Notes: a model not told the origin generated them from the letters alone. DNA of 57,682 nt from Anaerolineales bacterium (GCA_025938055.1 JAICQC010000001.1:1-57682); one strand, 5' to 3'; shown: positions 1 through 8,106, counted from the stretch's first letter. Translations and numbers: made by a program.

Positions 1-1470
1 AGAGATGCGCGTTCCCAACTGTGACAGGACCTCGTCGTAGATCTGCGACGGCCGCTGGTCCACGATCAGCAGGGTCACGTAGTACTTGCGCAGCTCACGG
101 GCGATGGTGGCAAAGGTCGTCTGGGCAGCCATCTCGCGGTTGAGCAGCTTGTGGGCTTCCTCCACAACGATGATGAGCTGGCGCGGCTCGGCTTTGCCAT
201 GCGAGCGGAACTCGTTGGTCTTGTGCTCCCAGGCGTTGCGGATCTTTCGAGTGAGCAGGTTCGAGACGAGCAAATAATCCAGGTCGCTTTCGAACTCGCC
301 GAAGGAAAGCACCACGTGCTGTCCGCTTTCGAGGGACTGGATGATCTCTCTCACGCTGTCGGCGGCGGGCTTGTCCACGATATAGGGCTTGTTGAACAGC
401 CGGCGCAGCTTGTCGTGCAGGGCTTCAGCGGCAGTCACATTGACGCCGGTCGAGTTCGCCCAGGCGGCGACGCTTTCGGAGTGCGGCACCTTCTTGATGC
501 GCCCCTTTTCGTCCTCCACTTCCACCTCTTCGCGGTTCATCGAGCGGAAGGCGGAGAACCATTCGTGCCGGAAGGATGAATAGAGGGCATTGAGTGTGGT
601 GGGCGTGGTCTCTTTGAGGTTCAGCTCGCGTGCGAGCGTTTCGATATCGGAGGTGGAGATGTCATTGGTGGAGATCTCCAGGTTGAAGTCGGGCGTCTGC
701 CCGCGGATGGTCCCGCCTGCTCCGAGCCCGACGACCCGCAGCCTGGACTTGAATTTGCTCTTCAACCCGACGACGGGCTTTTTCGTGTCAGAGGCGATGT
801 CGTCAAAGCCGTACTCGTTGTGCATGTCGAGCACGAGCACCGAGGCTTTGTTGGAGTTGATGAGACCTGCCAGCACCACGCGGGTCAGGAAGGACTTGCC
901 TGTGCCGGTTGCCCCGAACACGCCCGCGGAGCGCTGGACGAATTTCTCCAGGTCGATGCAGACGGGGTGGTTCTGCTCGCGGGTGTAGCCGATGACGAAG
1001 TTGCCGCCCTTGCCCTGTTCGCCGAAGATTTCGGCAATGTCGCCTTCATCCGCCAAGTAGACCTGGGCATGGTGCGGGGGCACGTTCTTGACAGGCAGGA
1101 TGCGGGGCGGGTCTTTGAGACCGGCGTTGATCATGCCCTGCCAGTCCTTGTAATCGGGCGAGCCGGGCTCGGGTCCGATCTCGAGCATCAGGTTCGGCAG
1201 GATCTCCAGGTTGGCGTAGAGCGTCTGCCCGTAGAGAGCCTTGGCGATGTTGGGAGGATAGCGGATGCCGGTCTGCTCGTCGGCGAAGCGCTGGTCGGTG
1301 GCGCCGAGAGTGATGTCCACGACGATGCCGTAGTAGTTCCAGTCTCCGCTCTGGATGACGACGAACGCGCCCTCCTGGATCTCCTGCGGAGAGACCGTGA
1401 GCCGGACGCGGAAGTTTTCCTTTAATCCACCCCCGACGAGAAATCCGATCTTGGTTCGTTGTATTTCCAT
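1..1470 (-). CDS. herA: HerA-type hexameric DNA-pumping ATPase (DUF87), 3' end outside window
   Basis: Reading from an ATG at 1470 the minus strand is open for 490 codons and runs off the left edge, so the C-terminus is missing. Residues 1-130 are beta-rich and fit the HAS-barrel that precedes HerA ATPase domains. A Walker A motif GATGTGKS lies near residues 186-193 and a Walker B region LIIVVEEAH near 432-440, followed by an arginine-rich stretch (TIARELRKYY, then DQRPSQI) typical of HerA/DUF87 proteins. The start has AGGAG about 9 nt upstream. HerA with NurA resects DNA double-strand-break ends in archaea, and the same pairing occurs in some bacteria. NurA is encoded upstream on the same strand (3830-5020), which supports the call. 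The role in this organism is inferred. Confidence 0.88.
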   Translation of the reverse strand, partial: MEIQRTKIGFLVGGGLKENFRVRLTVSPQEIQEGAFVVIQSGDWNYYGIVVDITLGATDQRFADEQTGIRYPPNIAKALYGQTLYANLEILPNLMLEIGPEPGSPDYKDWQGMINAGLKDPPRILPVKNVPPHHAQVYLADEGDIAEIFGEQGKGGNFVIGYTREQNHPVCIDLEKFVQRSAGVFGATGTGKSFLTRVVLAGLINSNKASVLVLDMHNEYGFDDIASDTKKPVVGLKSKFKSRLRVVGLGAGGTIRGQTPDFNLEISTNDISTSDIETLARELNLKETTPTTLNALYSSFRHEWFSAFRSMNREEVEVEDEKGRIKKVPHSESVAAWANSTGVNVTAAEALHDKLRRLFNKPYIVDKPAADSVREIIQSLESGQHVVLSFGEFESDLDYLLVSNLLTRKIRNAWEHKTNEFRSHGKAEPRQLIIVVEEAHKLLNREMAAQTTFATIARELRKYYVTLLIVDQRPSQIYDEVLSQLGTRIS

Positions 1471-1485
1471 TGATAAAACTCCTCT

Positions 1486-1521
1486 CACCACAAAGGGTCA
1501 CGAAGGGGCACTAAGGTTTAA
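1486..1521 (+). repeat. Intergenic repeat, left arm flanking the GxxExxY gene
   Basis: A purine-rich degenerate repeat built of CAC(N)AAGG-like units begins CACCACAAAG and ends AAGGTTTAA. An inverted copy lies at 1982-2016, so the two arms enclose the GxxExxY gene with the CACCAC ends outermost. Related but more degraded copies lie at 2838-2977. Confidence 0.7.
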
Positions 1522-1565
1522 GGATCGATTCCTTAGCAGGACTTTGTGGAACTAAATGTAAGAAA

Positions 1566-1958
1566 CTAGACGACAATTCTCTTAATACCATCTTTCAAAT
1601 GTACTACATTGAAGTTGATCAAAAATCCGAGACGGATTCCAGTTAGCTTCAGATATGTGATCAGTTGTGCGTCGAAGATCGGGTGCATGGTGTCAACCGA
1701 TTTGAATTCGACAATCACACATTCTTCCACGACCATGTCCGGGCGCAGACCTGCGTCCATTTTAATGCCTTGATAGGTCACGGGCAAAGCAACTTGTGTA
1801 AGAGCACGCAGACCACTCTGGGTCAACTCATAGGCTGTACACGTCTCGTAAACCGACTCGAGCAGCCCGGGACCAAGGGCTGTATGCACCTTGAAGGCAG
1901 CATTCAAAACAGCCTTCCCAACTCGTTCCGCCGTCGGCGTCCGGCGGAATTGGAGCAA
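1566..1958 (-). CDS. GxxExxY protein (PD-(D/E)XK nuclease-like fold)
   Basis: This 130-residue protein has the family signature GPGLLESVYE near residues 29-38, then a charged core with RPDMVVEE and VIVEFKSVD (about 71-90). Those acidic residues and the lysine resemble the PD-(D/E)XK nuclease active site. The family's biochemical role is not established. The start is a TTG at 1958; an in-frame stop at 1983-1985 leaves no longer reading and no ATG lies before the conserved part. There is no clear ribosome-binding site. The gene is bracketed by inverted intergenic repeats at 1486-1521 and 1982-2016 and sits between herA and a phosphoesterase gene in the same orientation. It may be a later insertion into that cluster. 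Confidence 0.8.
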   Translation of the reverse strand: MLQFRRTPTAERVGKAVLNAAFKVHTALGPGLLESVYETCTAYELTQSGLRALTQVALPVTYQGIKMDAGLRPDMVVEECVIVEFKSVDTMHPIFDAQLITYLKLTGIRLGFLINFNVVHLKDGIKRIVV

Positions 1959-1981
1959 ACACCCGCTTGCCCGTATTGGTA

Positions 1982-2016
1982 TTCAACCTTTGTGCTCCTT
2001 CGTGTGCTTTGTGGTG
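1982..2016 (-). repeat. Intergenic repeat, right arm flanking the GxxExxY gene
   Basis: The reverse complement reads CACCACAAAG then CACGAAGG then CACAAAGGTTGAA, matching the 1486-1521 copy in inverted orientation. It lies between the GxxExxY start and the end of the phosphoesterase gene. Confidence 0.7.
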
Positions 2017-2021
2017 AAACC

Positions 2022-2831
2022 TTATATGGATACCTTATAAATACGAGACGTAAGAATGCCGTTCTGGATACTTATAAACCGGTAGTGCGGTGGAGCCAGA
2101 ATTACCGTCACATCGTCGGTCTTTGCAAAAGGATACGCCGTAGAGCGCAGACCCAGGATCTGGATGCCTTTGTATTCTTCCTCGTAGGTGATGTGCACAT
2201 GACCGCAAAGAATGCCCAGGACTTTTTCCTTTACACCAGGGGCTGTCACTATCTGCCAGAACCCGTCGAGGTCATCGGCGAGGAAGCTATCCAGCCAGCG
2301 GCTGCCGATACGTTTCACATGCTGGTGGCAGACGATCACAGAAGGTAGGTCCGATTTTAACGCCTGAGAAAGAAACTTGCGCGTCTCCGGCAGGAAGACC
2401 GCCTTGGACTCCGGACCCCAGTCCATGAAGATGAATTGGATACCTTTGTGCTCGAAGGTGAGATTGTAAAGTGCGGGCGGGGTTGAGCCGGGGAAGAGAC
2501 AGCGCGCCATTAGCTCACGGTCGTCGTGGTTGCCGGGCAGGAAGTACATCGGGTAGTCGTGAAGTCCTTCGGTGTTCACGTTCTGCGGTCCTGGTAGAGA
2601 TGCAGAGGGTGACAAGCCAAGCAGCTTGATTGCACAGTCATACGCCGCTTCTGTCGGCGGCTCGACCAGGTCACCGGTGGAGATGATGAAGTCTGCTTTC
2701 TCTGCGGTGTTTTGGGCGATATGCCTCATCACCATGCGCAGCGCGTGCCCGGGGACGAATCCCTCGCGGTGTGCTTCCTCGGATTCGAGCAGGTGGTGGT
2801 CGGTGATCTGGATGAAGGAGAAGTCGGGCAT
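2022..2831 (-). CDS. Calcineurin-like metallophosphoesterase (CpdA/Icc type)
   Basis: This 269-residue protein has the dimetal phosphoesterase motifs in order: TDHH near residues 10-13 (family DxH), STGD at 51-54, GNHDD at 100-104, CHQH near 168-171 and GHVH at 210-213. That pattern fits cyclic-nucleotide or nucleotide phosphodiesterases such as CpdA rather than the larger Mre11/SbcD nucleases. I chose the ATG at 2831 because FSFIQITD follows at once, as in relatives; the longer reading to 2888 begins with TTG and adds repeat-like sequence. No Shine-Dalgarno is visible, and an intergenic repeat sits directly upstream. The gene lies among NurA and HerA genes in the same orientation, so a role in DNA-end metabolism is possible but unproven. 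Confidence 0.85.
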   Translation of the reverse strand: MPDFSFIQITDHHLLESEEAHREGFVPGHALRMVMRHIAQNTAEKADFIISTGDLVEPPTEAAYDCAIKLLGLSPSASLPGPQNVNTEGLHDYPMYFLPGNHDDRELMARCLFPGSTPPALYNLTFEHKGIQFIFMDWGPESKAVFLPETRKFLSQALKSDLPSVIVCHQHVKRIGSRWLDSFLADDLDGFWQIVTAPGVKEKVLGILCGHVHITYEEEYKGIQILGLRSTAYPFAKTDDVTVILAPPHYRFISIQNGILTSRIYKVSI

Positions 2832-2837
2832 GGCTTT

Positions 2838-2977
2838 AAACACTAAGGGCACAACACGTGCACCTGAACGTGAAGCGTTCGGCTTCAAGTGCGGGTGAGG
2901 TCACTAAGGTTTAATTCCTTGAGAGAGAGTTTTGTCCTTGCCTTAAGCCTTTGTGCTCTTCGTGTCCTTTGTGGTTA
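2838..2977. repeat. Degenerate inverted intergenic repeat
   Basis: CACTAAGGTTTAA at 2902-2914 faces TTAAGCCTTTGTG at 2943-2955, giving an imperfect hairpin. The right part continues as CTCTTCGTGTCCTTTGTGG, the same family as at 1982-2016. A further fragment, CACTAAGGGCAC, lies at 2841-2852. The stop codon of the upstream gene (2975-2977) lies inside the repeat. Confidence 0.6.
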
Positions 2978-3574
2978 AGATACTTCCGATAATACTCCAA
3001 CCACAGACATCAGCGTGGAGTAGTCATCGCGCAGGAGGGTGATGAGCTCGTGGATGGCGTTCTCCTTCCAGATCGCGCCGTTCTTGCCGTGCGCCCGGCT
3101 GGCTTCGGCGAGGTGAGCAGCGACCACCTCTGCAACGGGTACATCCTTGTTGTGCAGGATATGACGGAAGTACCCAAAGCGCCCCGCAGAGGTAAAGCGA
3201 GCCATATCCTTGTCCTCGCACAGGTAGATCACGTCCAGGCTGAGCGGCGGGCGCGGCGGGAGCGTGTGATAAATCTTGCCGTCCTGCTCGTAACCAACCG
3301 ACATGACAGACATCTCGACCGGCACGATACGGCGCTCGCGATTATCCCTCAGCACCTCTTCGCTGACGTTGTCAGCGGTGACAAGTTGGCGCACCAGCCC
3401 ATCGTCGTCGATGTGAATATCATAGATAAGACCATAGACCTGATAAGAATCGCCCAGGTGCGCGCGCACCAATGAGCCAAGGGCTGGGACAGTAAACTGA
3501 GAGACGCGGCAGCCAGCAATAAAGCCCGTCGTCCCTGCGCGAAGTAGCCTCCCGATTTCGATTTGGTGGTTCAT
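2975..3574 (-). CDS. HAS-barrel-like protein of the HerA/NurA neighbourhood
   Basis: This 199-residue protein has no enzyme motif. The first 100 residues are beta-rich with glycine turns (GTTGFIAGCRVSQF, then VPALGSLVRAHLGD), resembling the HAS-barrel domain found at the N-termini of HerA and related ATPases. The second half is more helical. The start has an excellent GGAGG four nt before ATG. It lies between nurA and the phosphoesterase gene on the same strand. A role as adaptor or accessory subunit for HerA/NurA is an inference from fold impression and position; a profile search would be needed to confirm the domain. Confidence 0.65.
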   Translation of the reverse strand: MNHQIEIGRLLRAGTTGFIAGCRVSQFTVPALGSLVRAHLGDSYQVYGLIYDIHIDDDGLVRQLVTADNVSEEVLRDNRERRIVPVEMSVMSVGYEQDGKIYHTLPPRPPLSLDVIYLCEDKDMARFTSAGRFGYFRHILHNKDVPVAEVVAAHLAEASRAHGKNGAIWKENAIHELITLLRDDYSTLMSVVGVLSEVS

Positions 3575-3669
3575 TATGCCTCCGTATTCGTAAAAATTTA
3601 CTATGTACGGTGGAAGGCGAGAACACCTCGCCCGGTCAGTTAGCTGTTCTTTTTATTTATTTGGATTAT

Positions 3670-3818
3670 CTGTCACACCTGCACTTGCGTGCCGGTGCAA
3701 GTGTTGCGAGGAGGTGCTCTTCCCGACGAAGCAATCTCATATTGGGTACCTCACCCTTAACTCTTTGAGGGATTGCTTCGCCACCTCGGCGTTTGAGCCT
3801 CGGGACTCGCAATGACGG
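3670..3818. repeat. Palindromic intergenic element
   Basis: The stretch contains a hairpin CACTTGC/GCAAGTG (3682-3688 with 3697-3703), then TTGCGAGGAG...GACGAAGCAATCTC (3704-3739) facing GATTGCTTCG (3771-3780) and CCTCGGGACTCGCAATGAC (3799-3817). This resembles the dispersed gattgcttcg...tcgcaatgac type of bacterial intergenic repeat. It fills most of the 255-nt gap between nurA and the next gene. Confidence 0.65.
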
Positions 3819-3829
3819 ATAATTTCTAT

Positions 3830-5020
3830 TTACCTTTTCGTTCTTCGAACACCCGGCAATGCTTTCGCCGAATCCTTGTGCGACCGGTCGCCGACCTCTG
3901 CCCGCACCCGGCGCAGTTCCATTGCCAGCAACTGCTCTACCTGGTCCTTTTCTTCGCGCCTCACTACTGCCGTTTCGTGGGCGCGATGCAATAGATAAGG
4001 ATAAGGCTTGCTGCCCATCATATTGCACTGCTCGATCAGCACGGAATGCAGCAATTCCAGCTTCGCTTTGTCCTCCGCCACCCACTGTGGGATCTCGACA
4101 CGCACAGGCCAAGGGTGACCGAGCGTGCCCACGTTCAAATAGAAGAAATGCAGCGCGAGCGGTCCCTTGTATTTTTTGACGGAGCCGGACTGGAGGGCGA
4201 ACACCGCCGAACGATGCCCGGGCGGCAGGAGCGGGTTCTCGCGCTCGCCATACAGCCAGCGATCACTCACACCGCGCAGAGGCTGGTACTCGCGCAGGCG
4301 CCGGATCTGTTCCTGGTCGGCGGTGGCGATCTCGAGCAGGCGCACGACCAGGTCCGCGGTGGGCTTTTCCACATACCCGGCGGTGACCACACCGCGGGCG
4401 TGCAGGCGAGTGAGCACCCTCAGGTATTTCTCCACAAAGTCTGCGTAGGCTTGCGGGTCATCGCCCTTGGCTCCCCATAACTCGATGGTCCCATCGGTAA
4501 GGTTGACCACCTGTCCCTTGATGCCTTTGGATACCTCGTCGAGTTTGATGCGCTCGCTGATGTCGCGGCGCATGGCGACCATGCCATCCGAGATGGGATT
4601 GCCGTTCGAGATCAACTCGTCGCCATACAGCATTTCGGTCTCGACGCAGATCTCCGGCGCCTGCCCGGAATGAAGCTTCATGATGATGATGCCAACATTG
4701 ATAATGGAAAACTGGATGGAACCGTGACGGTCCGGGTTGACCTGGGAGCCATCGGCGGCGATGACCGTCACATCGGCAGCCGGAGGCGGAGGCGGGTAGG
4801 TGGCGGTGAGCGGCTCGTTCAGCGGCACCGCGCAGCGGATGTTGGAATCTACTGCCTTGGCTTCCTCTACTTTGCGTTGGAGGTAGTCCAGCTCAGAGTC
4901 GTAGGCTGCGAGCAGCTTGCGCGCCAGTTCGCGTTTTTCTTCGAGAGTCCGTTTGCTGTCGTCTGCCCCTGCAGCGATCTCCCGGATGCGAGCATAGACT
5001 TGCTGGAAGTTGATCGGCAT
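3830..5020 (-). CDS. nurA: NurA 5'-3' nuclease domain protein
   Basis: This 396-residue protein has the NurA pattern: an N-terminal coiled-coil-like helix (about 20-60), the first catalytic acidic motif AADGSQ near 88-94, DGTIELWG near 176-183, AGYVEKP near 214-220, and the C-terminal YPYLLHRAHE near 340-349 where NurA has its last metal ligand. NurA degrades DNA ends in complex with HerA. A GAGGAA sequence lies about 10 nt before the ATG at 5020, and a good promoter lies at 5071-5099. It is the first gene of the minus-strand cluster ending in herA. The family call is firm; the operon boundary is uncertain because of the repeat-filled gap downstream. Confidence 0.9.
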   Translation of the reverse strand: MPINFQQVYARIREIAAGADDSKRTLEEKRELARKLLAAYDSELDYLQRKVEEAKAVDSNIRCAVPLNEPLTATYPPPPPAADVTVIAADGSQVNPDRHGSIQFSIINVGIIIMKLHSGQAPEICVETEMLYGDELISNGNPISDGMVAMRRDISERIKLDEVSKGIKGQVVNLTDGTIELWGAKGDDPQAYADFVEKYLRVLTRLHARGVVTAGYVEKPTADLVVRLLEIATADQEQIRRLREYQPLRGVSDRWLYGERENPLLPPGHRSAVFALQSGSVKKYKGPLALHFFYLNVGTLGHPWPVRVEIPQWVAEDKAKLELLHSVLIEQCNMMGSKPYPYLLHRAHETAVVRREEKDQVEQLLAMELRRVRAEVGDRSHKDSAKALPGVRRTKR

Positions 5021-5373
5021 TGCTTCTTGTTCCTCTTTAGAACACTCATTCTTAGAACAAATGTAATAAGATTGTACAGGTAAATACGCGAAAAGACAAG
5101 TGTTAATGCCCTAAATCTGGCATTTTCAGGGCTGTAACTCCCCTATTTGGGGATGTGGATAACTTTTTTGCCAAAATTCTCCTTCCAGCGTCACACCTAC
5201 GCTGCCAAGGTGGGGTACTGCAAGCTCCGCATGCGCGAAGCAACACCTCATAAAAACCTGTAAAGTGGAGGATGAGATTGCTCATCTGCACTGCGTGCAT
5301 GCCAAGTGGGGAACTTTTTATTCTGCATGGCGTCTATTTCCCAGTGAAACATTTTCAACAAGGAGTTGATTCC
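5021..5373. other. Divergent intergenic region without a supported gene
   Basis: This 353-nt region separates nurA (minus) from the SIMPL lipoprotein gene (plus). It holds the nurA promoter at 5071-5099 and the ribosome-binding site AGGAG at 5361-5365. Short open frames here have no recognisable features and are left out. No convincing plus-strand promoter was identified. Confidence 0.6.
5071..5099 (-). promoter_or_regulatory. Predicted sigma70-type promoter of nurA
   Basis: On the minus strand TTGTCT (5099-5094) and TACAAT (5076-5071) are separated by exactly 17 nt, about 50 nt upstream of the nurA ATG. The boxes match the consensus at 4 of 6 and 5 of 6 positions. Confidence 0.6.
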
Positions 5374-6093
5374 ATGAAGACGAAATCCCTTATTGTTTTT
5401 ACCGTGATGGTCCTTGCACTTCTGGTGAGCGCCTGTGGTCCTATAGGTAGCCAGAGTGCGCGCACGCTGAGCGTCTCGGGCAGCGGCGAGGCATTCCTCG
5501 CGCCGGATATTGCCTATATCTATATCGGCGTCCATACCGAGGCGGCGACGGCTGCGGAAGCGGTTGCTGACAACACCTCACAGACCGAAGCCCTGATCCA
5601 GGCAATTCAGGAATTTGGCATTGCCCCTGCGGACATCCGCACCACGAATTTCAGCATCTGGCCCATGGACAGGTATGATCCGGCGACCGGTCAGCCCACC
5701 GGCGAAAAGACCTATGCAGCGGATAACACCGTCTATGTGACCGTGCGCGACCTTGCCGGGCTCGGTGACCTGCTAGACACTGCCGTGCAGGCTGGCGCGA
5801 ACACCGTCAACAGTATCCAGTTCGATGTAGACGATAAAGATGAAGGTCTGCAACAGGCTCGGGCTGAGGCGCTAGAGGATGCCCAGGCACAGGCGCAGGC
5901 GCTTGCTCAGGCGGCTGGTTTGTCGCTCGGTGAAATCCAGTCCATCAGTTTCATTGACACTCCGGCATATCCCTACTTTGATGGCAGGGGCAGCGGAGGA
6001 CTGGCTGTGGACTCTGAAGCTGCAGCGGTGCCAATCCAGCCCGGACAGTTGACCTTCACCGTGACCGTCAATGTGACCTACATACTCGAATAA
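5374..6093 (+). CDS. SIMPL-domain (DUF541) lipoprotein
   Basis: This 239-residue protein starts with a lipoprotein signal: Lys-rich N-terminus, hydrophobic stretch and lipobox LVSAC with the lipidated cysteine at residue 21. The mature part has the SIMPL pattern, beginning LSVSGSGEAFLAPDIAYI and continuing with IRTTNFSI and a C-terminal VTVNVTYILE strand. SIMPL proteins are periplasmic or surface proteins of uncertain function. I chose the ATG at 5374, with AGGAG 8 nt upstream, over an earlier in-frame start at 5272, because it gives a proper signal peptide. A strong terminator follows at 6111. Confidence 0.88.
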   Translation: MKTKSLIVFTVMVLALLVSACGPIGSQSARTLSVSGSGEAFLAPDIAYIYIGVHTEAATAAEAVADNTSQTEALIQAIQEFGIAPADIRTTNFSIWPMDRYDPATGQPTGEKTYAADNTVYVTVRDLAGLGDLLDTAVQAGANTVNSIQFDVDDKDEGLQQARAEALEDAQAQAQALAQAAGLSLGEIQSISFIDTPAYPYFDGRGSGGLAVDSEAAAVPIQPGQLTFTVTVNVTYILE

Positions 6094-6110
6094 TTTCTAC
6101 TCTCTCAAGC

Positions 6111-6148
6111 AGAACCTGCTTCCATAATGGAAGCAGGTTCTTTTATTT
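6111..6148 (+). terminator. Strong intrinsic terminator after the SIMPL gene
   Basis: A perfect stem of about 14-15 bp (arms 6111-6125 and 6127-6141) with a tiny loop is followed by TTTTATTT. Confidence 0.9.
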
Positions 6149-6260
6149 ACGCCCTTTGTCACTCATCTGCACTGCACCGAACACAGTGCGACGCAAGTGA
6201 GATTGGGAGAGGGGGTCGGGTTATAATCTCAAAATTCTCTATCCTTACACAGGAGTCGTC

Positions 6261-7145
6261 ATGCTCAAAGTCGGATATATCGGTCTCGGGTTGATGGGAA
6301 AGTCGGTTGCGCGGAATATCCTCAAGGCGGGCTTTCCCCTCATCGTTCATAACCGCTCGCGCGCTGTGGTGGATGAACTCGCTGCGGAAGGTGCCACGGC
6401 TGCCACCTCTCCGAGAGAAGTGGCAGAACAGGTGGATGTGGTCTTTACCAACCTCCCCGACACCCCAGATGTGGAGCAGGTGGTGCTGGGCAAAAACGGG
6501 ATCATCGAAGGCGCGCATGATAGGCTTATTTATGTGGATAACTCCACGATCAAGCCTGCCGCGGCGCGCAGGATCGCGGAGAAACTCGCGGAAAAGAATA
6601 TCCTGGCGTTGGATGCTCCCGTCTCGGGCGGGGACATCGGGGCGAAGAACGGCACGCTGACGATCATGGTCGGCGGCGACTCATCCGCATTGGAAAAGGT
6701 CATGCCGGTATTCGAGGCAATGGGTAAGACGGTGACGCATGTGGGCAAGGCGGGCGCCGGACAGGTCGCCAAGGCTGCGAACCAGATCATGGTCGCGGCG
6801 CAGATGGTGGCGATGGGCGAGCTGCTCGTCTTCTCGAAGAAAGCCGGCGTGGACCCGCGCAAAGTGGTCGAGGCAATCAAGGGCGGCGCGGCACAATGCT
6901 GGACGCTCGACGTCAAACCGTCTCGGCTTTTTGACGGCAATCGTAGTCCGGGCTTCAAGGCGCACATGCAGTTGAAGGATTTGAATATCATTCTGGACAC
7001 GGCGCAGGAATACGATATTCCGATTTCGGGGGCAATCGAAAACACCAAACTCTTTCAGGAGATGATCGACTCGGGGATGGGCGAACTGGATAACTCGGCA
7101 GTAGTAGGTGTGATCGAGGAGAAGGCGGGGATAAAAATTGTTTAA
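6261..7145 (+). CDS. NAD(P)-dependent beta-hydroxyacid dehydrogenase (3-hydroxyisobutyrate dehydrogenase family)
   Basis: This 294-residue protein has the Rossmann glycine motif GLGLMG at residues 8-13, substrate-binding DAPVSGG near 118-124 and the catalytic lysine motif GQVAKAANQ (Lys171, Asn174). These define the family of 3-hydroxyisobutyrate dehydrogenase, tartronate semialdehyde reductase and succinic semialdehyde reductase. Length is normal. The exact substrate cannot be read from sequence. The start has AGGAG about 7 nt upstream, and a TATAAT at 6222-6227 could be its -10 box, though no good -35 is visible. It appears to be transcribed alone between the terminator at 6111 and a hairpin at 7144. 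Confidence 0.9.
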   Translation: MLKVGYIGLGLMGKSVARNILKAGFPLIVHNRSRAVVDELAAEGATAATSPREVAEQVDVVFTNLPDTPDVEQVVLGKNGIIEGAHDRLIYVDNSTIKPAAARRIAEKLAEKNILALDAPVSGGDIGAKNGTLTIMVGGDSSALEKVMPVFEAMGKTVTHVGKAGAGQVAKAANQIMVAAQMVAMGELLVFSKKAGVDPRKVVEAIKGGAAQCWTLDVKPSRLFDGNRSPGFKAHMQLKDLNIILDTAQEYDIPISGAIENTKLFQEMIDSGMGELDNSAVVGVIEEKAGIKIV

Positions 7146-7188
7146 GGTTGGAAGGTCTGAAGGTTTAACGTTTCACCCTTCCAACCTT
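7144..7188. other. Inverted repeat (possible terminator)
   Basis: AAGGTTGGAAGG (7144-7155) pairs with CCTTCCAACCTT (7177-7188) and contains shorter related units (AAGGTTTAAC) in the loop. It starts on the stop codon of the preceding gene. The T-run after it is weak, so it may be a repeat element or an inefficient terminator. Confidence 0.5.
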
Positions 7189-7218
7189 TACACCTTCAAC
7201 TTTAAACTAATTAATTGA

Positions 7219-8106
7219 ATGAAAAAACACTGGCCCACCATCCGTGATTACATGCTGATCATCGTTGCGGCGCTGATCCAGGCGCTCTCGCTGCGATTGT
7301 TCTTCGTTCCGGCGAACCTGGCGTCTGGCGGGGTAAGCGGCATCTCACAGTTGATCAATCATTTCACGGGCTGGCCCATCGGCTTCATGATCCTGCAGGG
7401 CAACGTTCCGCTCTTTGCGCTGGGCTGGCGCTTCCTCGGCGGCGCCCGTTTCGCTGCGCGGACGGCTGTTGCCATCTTTATGTATTCCTTTTTTACCGAT
7501 CTGCTGGTGCAGACGTCTCTTTTCGGACCCAACGGCGCAGGGACCAGGCTCATCCACGACCTGCAAGGTGATATCTTTTTGAGCGCCCTGTACGGCGCAG
7601 TCGTCAGCGGCTTCGGCTACGGGCTGATCTATCGAGCACGCGGAACCAGTGGCGGCTCGGATGTTCTCGCACGCATCCTCAGCTATTATCGCGGCGTGCC
7701 GGTGACGCAGAGCTACCTCATCGTGGATACGATCGTCATCCTCGGAGCGGGGTTTGTCTTTGGCTGGAAGGCGGCACTGTATGCGATGATCGCCCTGTAC
7801 GTCAGCGGACTGGTGGCTGAATCAACGCTCGAGGGCGGTGGGACGATCCGCACGGCGATCATTGTTACAGGGGAAGCGGAGGCGATCTCAGCGCGCGTGC
7901 TCGAGGAACTGGAACGCGGCGTCACCATCCTGGAAGGGACGGGCGCCTATACGGGCGCGGGACGCCCCGTGCTGTATTGCGTCATCACGCGCGCCGAAGT
8001 CGCGACGCTGAAAGCCATCGTTAATGAAATTGACCCGCGCGCCTTCATGGTGATCGGCGTTGCGCATGAAGCCCTCGGTGAAGGGTTTCGGCCGCTGAAA
8101 ACGTAA
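7219..8106 (+). CDS. YitT family membrane protein (DUF161 + DUF2179)
   Basis: This 295-residue protein has five to six hydrophobic segments in residues 1-205, including the early motif FFVPANLASGGVSGIS characteristic of YitT/DUF161, and a soluble C-terminal DUF2179 domain from about 210 (GEAEAISARVLEEL... GVTILEGTGAYTG). Its function is not settled. The protein should lie in the cytoplasmic membrane with the C-terminal domain inside. ATG at 7219 is the natural start, though no Shine-Dalgarno is obvious. The gene stands alone, downstream of a hairpin and upstream of the CAP/LysM gene. Confidence 0.9.
   Translation: MKKHWPTIRDYMLIIVAALIQALSLRLFFVPANLASGGVSGISQLINHFTGWPIGFMILQGNVPLFALGWRFLGGARFAARTAVAIFMYSFFTDLLVQTSLFGPNGAGTRLIHDLQGDIFLSALYGAVVSGFGYGLIYRARGTSGGSDVLARILSYYRGVPVTQSYLIVDTIVILGAGFVFGWKAALYAMIALYVSGLVAESTLEGGGTIRTAIIVTGEAEAISARVLEELERGVTILEGTGAYTGAGRPVLYCVITRAEVATLKAIVNEIDPRAFMVIGVAHEALGEGFRPLKT

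Noticed and set aside
1046..1501. A 151-residue minus-strand frame
   Set aside because: It overlaps the HerA-type gene in another frame and has low-complexity Arg-rich sequence without motifs.
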